A stretch of 64,000 nucleotides of DNA from contig FPAN01000002.1 of assembly GCA_900116395.1 (NCBI GenBank), forward strand, positions 558,001-622,000. Reading direction: 5' to 3'. The notes under the pieces are model-generated. The model worked only from the letters and a program-made list of their open reading frames with translations. It had not been told where the DNA came from and made no database searches. The stretch is from Lachnospiraceae bacterium XBD2001. GTDB lineage: Bacteria; Bacillota; Clostridia; Lachnospirales; Lachnospiraceae. Each line of letters begins with the position of its first letter. Position 1 is the first letter of the stretch. The position numbers were made by a program, and so were the translations under genes. Shown here piece after piece: positions 25,654 through 33,498 of this stretch.

Positions 25654-26178
25654 ATGAGATTAGAAACGGAACGATTATATTTTCGACATTGGACATTAGA
25701 AGATAAGGACGCGCTGTTTGCGATGGCCAAGGATCCGGACATCGGCTACCGATGCGGCTGGCCGGCACATAAGAGCGTAGAGGATAGCATCAACACGATT
25801 AATACCGTATTCACCGGTAAAGAGAATTACGCGATTTGCCTGAAGAGTACGGACGAACCAATTGGTTGTATCGATTTGATGTTTAACCAAAAGAAGGACG
25901 ATGAGTGCGAACTTGGTTACTGGCTTGGGCGTGAGTACTGGGGACAGGGCATCATGCCGGAAGCATGCCGGGAGTTAATTCGCCACGCCTTCGAAGATTT
26001 GAAGGTAAGCAAGGTGTGGTGCGCATACTACGAAGGCAACGAGCAGTCCAAGCGTGTGCAGGAGAAGCTGGGCTTCGTCTTCCAGGAGAGAAAAGAGAAC
26101 GTGAAGGTTGCACTTCTCAATGAAGTGCGCAATGACTACGTGAACTTGTTGACAAGAGAAGACTGGGAGAAAAAGTAA
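25654..26178 (+). CDS. GNAT acetyltransferase, RimJ/RimL type
   Basis: A 174-residue acetyltransferase (MRLETERLYFRHWTLEDKDA). The acetyl-CoA motif is YWLGREYWGQGIMPEACREL and the C-terminal NEQSKRVQEKLGFVFQE is typical of the RimJ/RimL and SpeG-like group that acetylates protein N-termini or polyamines and other amines. ATG 25654 is preferred; an in-frame TTG at 25636 precedes the ribosome site AGGAAAAG. Its stop shares one base with the start of the next acetyltransferase, so the two are a coupled pair. Confidence 0.92.
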   Translation: MRLETERLYFRHWTLEDKDALFAMAKDPDIGYRCGWPAHKSVEDSINTINTVFTGKENYAICLKSTDEPIGCIDLMFNQKKDDECELGYWLGREYWGQGIMPEACRELIRHAFEDLKVSKVWCAYYEGNEQSKRVQEKLGFVFQERKENVKVALLNEVRNDYVNLLTREDWEKK

Positions 26179-26732
26179 TGACCATCGAACCAATTACAAT
26201 CACAGATAAACTAGGACGCGAAGTAGTACTTCGAGCAGCAGCCCCAGAGGATGCGGCAGATTTAATTCAGTATCTGAAGGTGACCAGTGGCGAGACTCCA
26301 TTTTTAATCCGAGAACCGGATGAGATTACCATCACCGTGGAAAGTGAAGTGGCTTTCATCCAGAACAAGATAGATTCTGAACGTGAGTTAATGCTTCTGG
26401 CGTTCGTAGATGGCAAGCACGTGGGGAATTGCTCTCTTATGAGCTTGGCTCCATATAAGCGTTATCAGCATCGCTGTGATGTGGCAATTGCGCTGTATCA
26501 GGAATACTGTGGCTGTGGAATCGGTAAGGAAATGCTTGAGACGGTGTTGGATATTGCAACCAACCTAGGATATGAGCAGGCAGAACTGGAAGTTGTAGCA
26601 GATAACGAGAAGGCAATTGCTCTCTATGAGAGTCTTGGGTTTGTAAAGTATGGCACCTTCCCAGACAATATGAAGTATGCAGATGGAACTTATCGTGACG
26701 CATACTGGATGATGAAGAAATTAGGAAAGTGA
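26178..26732 (+). CDS. GNAT acetyltransferase, stop codon from REP element
   Basis: A 184-residue GNAT enzyme (ITDKLGREVVLRAAAPEDA; acetyl-CoA loop YQEYCGCGIGKEMLETVLDI; end NEKAIALYESLGFVKYGTFP). Its start overlaps the previous stop (TAATG). The stop TGA at 26730-26732 is the first triplet of REP copy B, so the element's arrival fixed the present end, although the C-terminus MMKKLGK is of normal length. The substrate is unknown. Confidence 0.92.
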   Translation: MTIEPITITDKLGREVVLRAAAPEDAADLIQYLKVTSGETPFLIREPDEITITVESEVAFIQNKIDSERELMLLAFVDGKHVGNCSLMSLAPYKRYQHRCDVAIALYQEYCGCGIGKEMLETVLDIATNLGYEQAELEVVADNEKAIALYESLGFVKYGTFPDNMKYADGTYRDAYWMMKKLGK

Positions 26733-26807
26733 CTCAGGGGGACGGAGTTAGCGATTCATTGTTTTTCTACAGGTACAATGAATCGGTAACCCCGTCCCGG
26801 GGAGTCA
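26730..26807 (+). repeat. REP-like palindromic element, copy B (78 nt)
   Basis: Same ends and length as copy A, with loop TTTTCTACAGGT and GGTAAC in the right arm. Its first triplet is the stop of the GNAT gene. Confidence 0.93.
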
Positions 26808-26824
26808 TTATGGAGAGATAAGTA

Positions 26825-27265
26825 ATGATAATTCGTGAATTGGATCAATCATATTTTGAAAAACTAAAAGAACTATTTCGCTCGGTGTTTAGTGCACCTC
26901 CATGGAATGAAGATTGGAGCGATGAACAACTGGACAGTTACATGCGAGAACTTATCGAAGTGCGAGGTTCCATTATTTATGGATTGTTTGACCAGGATGA
27001 GTTTATCGGCATGTCCGTTGGCAAGATTCGGCATTGGTGCTGTGGCACGGAGTATTTTATCGAAGAATTATGCATTCGCTCGGATTATCAGGGACGAGGC
27101 TGTGGTAGAGAGTTCTTGTCATTGATTGAAGAGAAGATAAAAGCACGCGGACTGAATACGATTTTTCTCATGACAGAACGATCACAGCCAGCATATGAGT
27201 TCTATAAGCATATAGGATTTACAGAGCTACCAGAATTAACAGCATTTGCGAAGGAACTTGGTTAA
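26825..27265 (+). CDS. GNAT family N-acetyltransferase
   Basis: A 146-residue GNAT enzyme starting MIIRELDQSYFEKLKELFRS. The acetyl-CoA site is RSDYQGRGCGREFLSLIEEK and the end is PAYEFYKHIGFTEL. The N-terminal SAPPWNEDWS stretch is shared with several small acetyltransferases of Clostridia. The ribosome site is GGAGAGA between REP copy B and the ATG. The substrate is unknown. Confidence 0.9.
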   Translation: MIIRELDQSYFEKLKELFRSVFSAPPWNEDWSDEQLDSYMRELIEVRGSIIYGLFDQDEFIGMSVGKIRHWCCGTEYFIEELCIRSDYQGRGCGREFLSLIEEKIKARGLNTIFLMTERSQPAYEFYKHIGFTELPELTAFAKELG

Positions 27266-27308
27266 TCTATAAATCGGCAGTTTATAGGGGAGAAAGGCAG
27301 GGTCTACA

Positions 27309-28061
27309 ATGAGTAAAGTAAGTAAACAATTCTTAATTTATACATTTATTATAATGGGAATATGTTGGGGAACTTGCATGATATGTAGTTTAAATGGTCT
27401 TTCATTACAGAATGACTACTTTTTATTTATCCCATACATGCTAGGTGGATGGTCACCAACAATTGCTTCATACATTGCCTTAAAGAAAAATGGTAGAGTA
27501 GATAATTTTAAGGATTGGCTGAAAAATGTGTTTGATTTCAAACACGGGTTAAAAGCATATTTGCTTGTGATACTTTTGGCTGTTGTATACGTATTTCCCC
27601 AGTGTATAGTCTCCGGTTATGAGAAAGGTGAGCCTATATACATAATGATTCTAGCCATACCTTTAATGCTGCTTGGTGGAGGTCTTGAAGAAGCAGGATG
27701 GCGCTACATTCTTCAATCTGAACTAGAAGAGAAATGTCCTTATGTTTTATCAACTATCATTGTGACCATAATATGGTGGTTATGGCATTTTCCATTGTTC
27801 CATATAGATGGTGTGGGACAGCAAGGGCATAGTTATATTGCCTTTGGATTAGGCGTGCTTGGAATGGCTTTTGCATTAGCGTGTATTAGGAAATGCACAA
27901 ATAGCGTTTGGTTATGTGTACTTTTGCATTGTATCGTTAATGCTTCTGGGGCAAGTTTTAAAATCAATGATACTGTTATAGGCAATGCAGTTATGGCTGG
28001 GATTATGATTGTAATCACACTGGCTATTGTTTATTTAAATGATAAAAAAGTTATTCGTTAA
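27309..28061 (+). CDS. CPBP-family intramembrane protease
   Basis: A 250-residue membrane protein with about eight helices. The catalytic motif EEAGWR (E127, E128, R132) and the downstream WHFPLFH (H160) mark the CPBP glutamic endopeptidase (Abi) family, whose bacterial members are tied to bacteriocin immunity or membrane-protein processing. The base composition is visibly richer in A and T than that of the neighbours, as is the next gene, which suggests a separate origin. A hairpin without a T tract lies downstream at 28096-28127. Confidence 0.88.
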   Translation: MSKVSKQFLIYTFIIMGICWGTCMICSLNGLSLQNDYFLFIPYMLGGWSPTIASYIALKKNGRVDNFKDWLKNVFDFKHGLKAYLLVILLAVVYVFPQCIVSGYEKGEPIYIMILAIPLMLLGGGLEEAGWRYILQSELEEKCPYVLSTIIVTIIWWLWHFPLFHIDGVGQQGHSYIAFGLGVLGMAFALACIRKCTNSVWLCVLLHCIVNASGASFKINDTVIGNAVMAGIMIVITLAIVYLNDKKVIR

Positions 28062-28095
28062 ATCGCAGTTTGTAGAACTAAATGAGTAACCTTAC

Positions 28096-28127
28096 ATAGA
28101 CCAGTACCTCTGATTGTACTGGTCTAT
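28096..28127. terminator. Hairpin between CPBP and DUF4143 genes
   Basis: A perfect 12-bp stem (ATAGACCAGTAC at 28096-28107 and GTACTGGTCTAT at 28116-28127) with an 8-nt loop. There is no T tract, so termination would be weak; a processing or pausing site is also possible. Confidence 0.6.
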
Positions 28128-28166
28128 TACCATGCCCATTTGCAATTATTTATAAAAATGGATTAA

Positions 28167-28233
28167 TTACCGGTTTTCTAAAATAGAGCTTGCCAAGCAG
28201 TCTTACTAATAATATACTTTAGAAAAGCGGTAA
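28167..28233 (+). promoter_or_regulatory. Promoter framed by 16-nt inverted repeats
   Basis: TTGCCA (28190-28195) and TATACT (28213-28218) are 17 nt apart, a good sigma-70 promoter. It is framed by TTACCGGTTTTCTAAA (28167-28182) and TTTAGAAAAGCGGTAA (28218-28233), which are reverse complements at 15 of 16 positions. The right arm overlaps the end of the -10 and the likely start site, so a protein binding both arms could close the promoter. Confidence 0.78.
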
Positions 28234-28240
28234 CAAAACC

Positions 28241-28264
28241 AAAAATCTAAAGTAGGAGATTTTT
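28241..28264 (+). promoter_or_regulatory. Leader hairpin that partly hides the ribosome site
   Basis: AAAAATCT (28241-28248) and AGATTTTT (28257-28264) can pair over 8 bp. The loop AAAGTAGG and the start of the 3' arm contain the Shine-Dalgarno AGGAG (28254-28258); the ATG follows at 28265. The AU-rich stem could tune translation. Confidence 0.5.
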
Positions 28265-29554
28265 ATGGAGATAAAAAGAGATAAATACTTAAAAAGGCTT
28301 ATAAGTAAAAGAAATAATGGATTGATTAAGGTTATTACAGGAATTAGAAGATGCGGCAAGTCATATTTACTATTTAACCTGTACTATGATTATCTTATGC
28401 AAGAAGGAGTTCCTGAGGATTGTATAATATCCGTTCCATTAGATGATGATGATTATATCGAATACTGCGATCCTCAAAAATTATCTGAGTACATAAAAAG
28501 CAGAATAACTGATTCAAACAAGCAGTATTACATTTTTATAGACGAAGCGCAATATGCAATTACAAAGGAGGAAATGAAAAATCCAGATGTTCCAATCAGA
28601 CTTTATGGTGTTTTAAATGGGCTTCTTAGGAAGAAGAATGTAGATGTTTACGTTACGGGTAGCAATTCAAAGTTTTTATCTTCTGATATTTTAACTGAAT
28701 TCAGAGGCCGTGGCGATGAGATTCATATTGCACCTTTAGCATTTTCGGAATACTTCCCGGCTTCTGGGAAGGATAAATATGATGCATGGCAAGAGTATTT
28801 ATTCTATGGTGGATTACCACATATTTTGGTAGAACCAGATAATGAATCGAAAGAAGCATATCTTGAGAGATTGAATTCTGAGATTTATATTAGAGACATA
28901 GTCGACAGATATGATATTCGAGATACTGCTGGCATGGAAACATTAATGAAAGTTATTGCTTCAGCCATTGGTTCGCTGTCAAATGCTCAAAAAATATCGG
29001 ATACGTTTAATAGTAGTGGTGATAAATCAATTTCAATGCCTACGATATCGAATTATTTAAAATATCTTACAGAGAGTTTTGTGATACAAAAAAGCAAAAG
29101 ATATGATATTAAAGGACGTAAGTATATAGGTACACCATCCAAATATTATTATACAGATTTGGGACTGCGAAATGCTCTTTTAAACTTTCGCCAATTTGAA
29201 GAGACACATTTGATGGAGAATGCTATTTACAATGAGCTAATATATAGAGGTTACAAAGTAGATGTGGGTGTGGTTGAAATTCGAGTTGATGAAAATGGGA
29301 AAAAAGTGCGTAAGCAATTAGAAGTTGATTTTGTGGTTAATCAAGGCAGTAAGAGATATTATATCCAGTCTGCATATGCGCTACCAAATCAGGAAAAGGT
29401 AGAGCAGGAACAAGCATCATTAATTAAAATACCGGATTCATTTAAGAAGATAATTATTACTAGTGGAAATACTCCAGTGTGGAGAAATGACCAAGGCATA
29501 ACAATAATGGGATTATTTGATTTCTTGCTAAATGAAGACAGTTTAGATTTATAG
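28265..29554 (+). CDS. AAA+ ATPase with DUF4143 C-terminus
   Basis: A 429-residue ATPase. The N-terminal AAA_14-type P-loop is GIRRCGKS (26-33), Walker B is YIFIDEAQYA, and a sensor strand is VYVTGSNSKFLSSD. The C-terminal DUF4143 region (SKRYDIKGRKYIGTPSKYY, then YYTDLGLRNALLNF) contains a PD-(D/E)XK-like nuclease-type core around EVDFVV. These proteins are common single genes in anaerobes, and their function is unproven. A-T richness fits transfer together with the CPBP gene. It has a private promoter framed by inverted repeats. Confidence 0.92.
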   Translation: MEIKRDKYLKRLISKRNNGLIKVITGIRRCGKSYLLFNLYYDYLMQEGVPEDCIISVPLDDDDYIEYCDPQKLSEYIKSRITDSNKQYYIFIDEAQYAITKEEMKNPDVPIRLYGVLNGLLRKKNVDVYVTGSNSKFLSSDILTEFRGRGDEIHIAPLAFSEYFPASGKDKYDAWQEYLFYGGLPHILVEPDNESKEAYLERLNSEIYIRDIVDRYDIRDTAGMETLMKVIASAIGSLSNAQKISDTFNSSGDKSISMPTISNYLKYLTESFVIQKSKRYDIKGRKYIGTPSKYYYTDLGLRNALLNFRQFEETHLMENAIYNELIYRGYKVDVGVVEIRVDENGKKVRKQLEVDFVVNQGSKRYYIQSAYALPNQEKVEQEQASLIKIPDSFKKIIITSGNTPVWRNDQGITIMGLFDFLLNEDSLDL

Positions 29555-29601
29555 TAGAGTAGATTTATGAATGCGTATTCCATGGTGGATTAGTGGAATA
29601 A

Positions 29602-29679
29602 TGACTCAGGGGGACGGAGTTAGCGATTCATTGTTTTTCTAGAGGTACAATGAATCGGTAACCCCGTCCCGGGGAGTCA
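29602..29679 (+). repeat. REP-like palindromic element, copy C (78 nt)
   Basis: Same ends and length as the other copies, with loop TTTTCTAGAGGT and GGTAAC in the right arm. It lies 47 nt after the DUF4143 gene stop. Confidence 0.93.
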
Positions 29680-29700
29680 AAATATGGAGGAATGGAATTG

Positions 29701-30111
29701 ATGAAAGTAAGCGAATTATATGACTATTTATTAACTGTAGACGAAAACCTTGATATTACAATCGAGGATGTAAGCGTATGTAACTGGATTACGACGGGGG
29801 ATAAGAGAATCTTTTTGTCGACCAATTTCGAGAATGCTCAGGATGGCGAGCCGTTAGAACAATACATCCTGAATGTTCAGTTTTTGAAAAACTATCTGGA
29901 AGAGCATGAAGAGTTGCATGATTATGATGTCTATTGCAGCACTTACCCAATGCGTGAAGGTGAAGCAATGGTAACTGTTCTTGCGCTTGACTTATATACG
30001 AAGGATGCGGTTAATCTCATGGATCCGGAGGAGTTGGACGAAACCGGAAAACCATATTCGTATGTAGAAAAGAAACCGGGATTTTTTGAAAGACTTTTTG
30101 GAAGAAGATAG
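29701..30111 (+). CDS. Unknown small acidic protein
   Basis: A 136-residue soluble acidic protein I do not recognise: MKVSELYDYLLTVDENLDIT, a middle FENAQDGEPLEQYILNVQFL, and a basic end FFERLFGRR. No catalytic motif was seen. GGAGG at 29686-29690 supports ATG 29701; an ATG at 29692 is too close to it. It sits between REP copy C and the NUDIX gene and is likely to be co-transcribed with the latter. Confidence 0.68.
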   Translation: MKVSELYDYLLTVDENLDITIEDVSVCNWITTGDKRIFLSTNFENAQDGEPLEQYILNVQFLKNYLEEHEELHDYDVYCSTYPMREGEAMVTVLALDLYTKDAVNLMDPEELDETGKPYSYVEKKPGFFERLFGRR

Positions 30112-30146
30112 ATATAAGGCAGATTGAGAAAGCGATAAGTTGAGAT

Positions 30147-30632
30147 ATGGAATATAATTGCGGTTTTACGAATGATGACAAGTGGTTTCGCTATCGTGCG
30201 GCAGCTATCATTGTTGAAGATGGTTGTGTGTTGTTCGCCGGGAATGAGCGAGATGATTATTATTACTCTATCGGTGGCGCGGTTCATATGGGTGAGACTG
30301 CAGAAGATGCAGTGAAGCGTGAGGTCTTAGAAGAGACTGGAGTAGAATATGACGTTGATCATCTAGCGGTAATTCATGAGAATTTTTTCTGTGATAATAT
30401 GACTTCTTTACATGGAATGGATTGTCATGAGATTGCGATGTATTTCTTGATGAAGCCAAGAGGCTCACAGGAGCTAAACAGCAATAGCTACACTCAGGGT
30501 GTGCGTGAGCACATGTATTGGATTCCAATCGCTGAATTGGATAAGTATAGGGCGTTCCCAACCTGGATGAAGGACTATCTACAGTCAGAACATACTGGAG
30601 TGGAGCATATTGTGACAGATGAGAGAGAATGA
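30147..30632 (+). CDS. NUDIX hydrolase, stop codon from REP element
   Basis: A 161-residue pyrophosphohydrolase with the full Nudix box, G44 to V66: GGAVHMGETAEDAVKREV then LEETGVE, containing the metal-binding REVLEE core. It cleaves nucleoside diphosphate-linked compounds; the substrate is not readable. The stop TGA at 30630-30632 is the first triplet of REP copy D. The ribosome site is weak. Confidence 0.92.
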   Translation: MEYNCGFTNDDKWFRYRAAAIIVEDGCVLFAGNERDDYYYSIGGAVHMGETAEDAVKREVLEETGVEYDVDHLAVIHENFFCDNMTSLHGMDCHEIAMYFLMKPRGSQELNSNSYTQGVREHMYWIPIAELDKYRAFPTWMKDYLQSEHTGVEHIVTDERE

Positions 30633-30707
30633 CTCAGGGGGACGGAGTTAGTGATTCATTGTTTTTCTAGAGGTACAATGAATCGCTAACCCCGTCCCGG
30701 GGAGTCA
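30630..30707 (+). repeat. REP-like palindromic element, copy D (78 nt)
   Basis: Same ends and length, loop TTTTCTAGAGGT, with the right arm CGCTAACCCC as in copy A. Its TGA ends the NUDIX gene, and the next gene's AGGAGGA follows 3 nt after it. Confidence 0.93.
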
Positions 30708-30724
30708 AAAGGAGGAGAAAAAAG

Positions 30725-31195
30725 ATGAGAATTCGACGAGCTAAAGAGAAAGACATGAAGCGGGTTATGAAGCTTCTGAATGAGGTGTTAGAGATTCATG
30801 CGAAGATTCGCCCGGATATATTTGTATCCGGAAGTACGAAGTACTCCGAAGAGGAACTTCGTGAGATTTTTGCGGATGATGAGAAGCCGGTATTTGTGGC
30901 GGTAGATGATGCAGACGAAGTGTTGGGTTATGCGTTCTGCGTGGTTCGCCAGTTACCGGAGAAGCCATACATTCATCCAATTACCATGCTGTATATTGAT
31001 GATCTGTGTGTAGATGAAAACGCCCGGGGTCAGCATATCGGAAAGCAACTCTATGAACATGTGGTTAGCTATGCGCGAGAACTTGGCTGCCATAGTGTAA
31101 TGCTCAATGTCTGGGAAGGCAACGACAGTGCAAAAGCCTTCTATCGGAATGTTGGTATGAAGGTTAAAGAAACCCATATGGAAGTGATTCTGTAA
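30725..31195 (+). CDS. GNAT family N-acetyltransferase
   Basis: A 156-residue GNAT enzyme starting MRIRRAKEKDMKRVMKLLNE. The acetyl-CoA motif is NARGQHIGKQLYEHVVSYA, and the end LNVWEGNDSAKAFYRNVGMK fits RimI-like enzymes. A strong AGGAGGA ribosome site lies next to REP copy D. The protein acceptor is unknown. Confidence 0.93.
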   Translation: MRIRRAKEKDMKRVMKLLNEVLEIHAKIRPDIFVSGSTKYSEEELREIFADDEKPVFVAVDDADEVLGYAFCVVRQLPEKPYIHPITMLYIDDLCVDENARGQHIGKQLYEHVVSYARELGCHSVMLNVWEGNDSAKAFYRNVGMKVKETHMEVIL

Positions 31196-31213
31196 GACAA
31201 TACGGGGAGAAAG

Positions 31214-32143
31214 ATGATGAAATACATTGATATCGTAAATGGACCCAAGCAGGTATCTACCATGGTGCAGGGTTGCATGCGTATGCCATCCCTGTCGAAG
31301 GAGGATGCAGCCAAGGTGATTCGCAGCGCCTATGACTGTGGCATCAACTTTTTTGACCATGCGACGGTCTATGGTGCCGGCGAGGCCGAGACCAGATTCG
31401 CAGAGGCTTTCCCGCTAACCGGATTAAAGCGTGAGGATATCTACATCCAAAGCAAGTGCGGAATCTATCCGGAGCGGGCAGAGTTCGATTGGACGAAGGA
31501 GAGCATTCTTGCCAGTGTGGATGGTATTCTGGAGCGCTTGCATACGGACTACCTGGATACCTTGTTGCTTCATCGCCCGGATTTGTTGTTTGATCCGGAG
31601 GAAGTGGCAGATGCATTCGATACATTGGAAAAAGCCGGCAAGGTTCGCTGGTTCGGTGTGAGTAACCTTGTTCCGATGCAGTTCGAGCTGTTGAAAAAGT
31701 ACGTAAAGCAACCACTCATCATCAACCAGGTGCAGCTATCCCTAGAGCAGTCTCAGTTGATTGACCAGGCGCTCTATATGAATAATAAGACCACGGAGTA
31801 TTCTATTAATCGTGATTGCAACGCACTGGATTACTGTAGATTGCATGATGTAACAATCCAGGCATGGTCACCGCTGCAGATTGGCATGTTTGGCGGAACC
31901 TTTATCGATCATCCGGATTATCCGGAGTTGAATGAGGTTCTTGGCAAGCTGGCCGAGCGGGAAGGCGTGTCCAAGGCCGCTATTGCCATTGCGTGGATTC
32001 TTCGTCATCCGGCAAAAATGCAGGCCATCATTGGCTCCATGAATCCGGAGCACATTGTAGATGCTTGTGATGCTACCAAGGTGAATCTGTCCCACCATGA
32101 CTGGTATGAATTGTACTTAGCATCTGGGAAGTTTTTACCGTAA
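31214..32143 (+). CDS. Aldo/keto reductase
   Basis: A 309-residue NADPH-dependent reductase of the aldo/keto reductase barrel, YdhF-like. Catalytic residues are visible as D and Y in FFDHATVYGAGEAE, K in IQSKCG, and H in LLLHRPDLLF. The cofactor end has HPAKMQAIIGSMNPEHI. It reduces carbonyls of unknown identity. An alternative ATG lies one codon further in (31217). RBS GGGGAGAAAG. Confidence 0.94.
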   Translation: MMKYIDIVNGPKQVSTMVQGCMRMPSLSKEDAAKVIRSAYDCGINFFDHATVYGAGEAETRFAEAFPLTGLKREDIYIQSKCGIYPERAEFDWTKESILASVDGILERLHTDYLDTLLLHRPDLLFDPEEVADAFDTLEKAGKVRWFGVSNLVPMQFELLKKYVKQPLIINQVQLSLEQSQLIDQALYMNNKTTEYSINRDCNALDYCRLHDVTIQAWSPLQIGMFGGTFIDHPDYPELNEVLGKLAEREGVSKAAIAIAWILRHPAKMQAIIGSMNPEHIVDACDATKVNLSHHDWYELYLASGKFLP

Positions 32144-32177
32144 GGAATATGTGAAGTGAGATGGGGAAGAAGTTACC

Positions 32178-32615
32178 ATGGACCGAATGATAGATGACGA
32201 GATTAGATTGATTCCTTATTACCGCAATGATGAGGTGTCCTTGCCCTGGTATCAGGATTTGGATGTTTGCAGGCAGGTGGATAACCGATCAGAGCCTTAC
32301 GATGTGGAACTGTTGCATCGGATGTATGACTACCTAAGCGCGCAAGGAGCATGCTATTACATAGAGTATAAGGGCGTGCTGGTAGGGGATGTTTCTCTGC
32401 AGGATAGCGGCGAGGTTGCGATTGTTGTATGCAAGGAGTATCAGAACCAGCATATTGGGCGACGATGCATCATGGATATGATTTTGCTTGCTAAGGAAAA
32501 AGAAATGCCTTCTGTGAAGGCAAATATTTATGAATTTAATACCCAGAGTCAGCGGATGTTTGAAAGAGTAGGCTTTCAAAAGGTTGCTGATGAGTGGTAT
32601 GAGTACAAGTTATAA
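32178..32615 (+). CDS. GNAT family N-acetyltransferase
   Basis: A 145-residue GNAT enzyme (IRLIPYYRNDEVSLPWYQDL; acetyl-CoA motif EYQNQHIGRRCIMDMIL; end FNTQSQRMFERVGFQKV). The opening with a YQDLDVC stretch occurs in a Clostridia subgroup. It is followed after 23 nt by another acetyltransferase. The ribosome site is poor (GGGGAAG, 32162-32168). Confidence 0.9.
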   Translation: MDRMIDDEIRLIPYYRNDEVSLPWYQDLDVCRQVDNRSEPYDVELLHRMYDYLSAQGACYYIEYKGVLVGDVSLQDSGEVAIVVCKEYQNQHIGRRCIMDMILLAKEKEMPSVKANIYEFNTQSQRMFERVGFQKVADEWYEYKL

Positions 32616-32638
32616 TTGATAACAGAGAGGGACTTAAA

Positions 32639-33052
32639 ATGAATGACAATATAAGTTATCAGGAAATAGATTCTACGTACCTTGAGCGTATCAAGGAAAT
32701 CTATCAGAGCGAGGGCTGGTGCGCATACCTTAACGATGATGAAAAGTTGAAGCGGGCTTTTGATAACTCTTTGTATGTGCTAGGTGTTTTTGATGATGAG
32801 AAGTTAATCGGCCTTGTTCGATGCGTTGGAGATGGAGAGCATGTTGTTCTCATTCAGGACTTAATCATCGATGCACCATATCAGCGAAAAGGAATTGGCA
32901 CAGAATTAATGAATCGCATATTTGAAAAGTATAAAGATGTAAGATTCATTCAGGTGAATACAGATCTTGAGGATGTACGTGACAATGCTTTCTATAAAGC
33001 AATTGGAATGCATACGTTAGAGAATGCACATATGATTTCTTATTGCAGATAA
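32639..33052 (+). CDS. GNAT family N-acetyltransferase
   Basis: A 137-residue compact GNAT enzyme (ISYQEIDSTYLERIKEIYQS; core DLIIDAPYQRKGIGTELMNR; end NAFYKAIGMHTLENAHM). It is the eighth GNAT gene in the island. The ribosome site is GAGAGGGA. The substrate is unknown. Confidence 0.92.
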   Translation: MNDNISYQEIDSTYLERIKEIYQSEGWCAYLNDDEKLKRAFDNSLYVLGVFDDEKLIGLVRCVGDGEHVVLIQDLIIDAPYQRKGIGTELMNRIFEKYKDVRFIQVNTDLEDVRDNAFYKAIGMHTLENAHMISYCR

Positions 33053-33063
33053 GGGAATAACGT

Positions 33064-33489
33064 ATGGAGAAGGTTAGAGATATACAAGGGGAGTATCGGG
33101 AAGCGGACGAATTAGCGCAGCCAGAGGCGTATCAGAAGTTCTTACGAGTAGCGTTTCAGTATGCAGATACAATCTGCTTAACCTATAATCGTGAGATGAA
33201 GGACTTCCGTGCTTCGCAGTGGGGCTTCTTACATGATAGTGTAGTTAATCATGAATATACGAGACAGACGCCGGTAACAAAGGGACCAAGCGTCTTATTG
33301 CTATATCTACGGATTGATAAAACGACGAAGAAGTGGTTACAAGAGAAACACGATATCTATGATTTTGATGCCGCCGGAGCGGAGCGGCTCGAAGATCTAT
33401 GCTTCTGTAAGGACGGAAGTGTGATTTTTAAATCCTGCACCCATGAAGAATTCTGCTATATAGCGAGCGACTTATCAGACCGATTATAG
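33064..33489 (+). CDS. Unknown 141-residue protein
   Basis: A soluble protein I do not recognise: MEKVRDIQGEYREADELAQP, FQYADTICLTYNREMKDF, and an end with HEEFCYIASDL. It is rich in aromatic and charged residues, without membrane helices or a known catalytic pattern. It lies 11 nt after a GNAT gene and 9 nt before a VOC gene, so the three are probably one transcript. Confidence 0.72.
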   Translation: MEKVRDIQGEYREADELAQPEAYQKFLRVAFQYADTICLTYNREMKDFRASQWGFLHDSVVNHEYTRQTPVTKGPSVLLLYLRIDKTTKKWLQEKHDIYDFDAAGAERLEDLCFCKDGSVIFKSCTHEEFCYIASDLSDRL

Positions 33490-33498
33490 GGGGGACTT

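Noticed and set aside
25554-30707. The 78-nt elements as integron attC sites
   Set aside because: They are palindromic and lie between single-gene units, but the GTTRRRY/RYYYAAC core sites are not in the right order or place, and no integrase gene is present.
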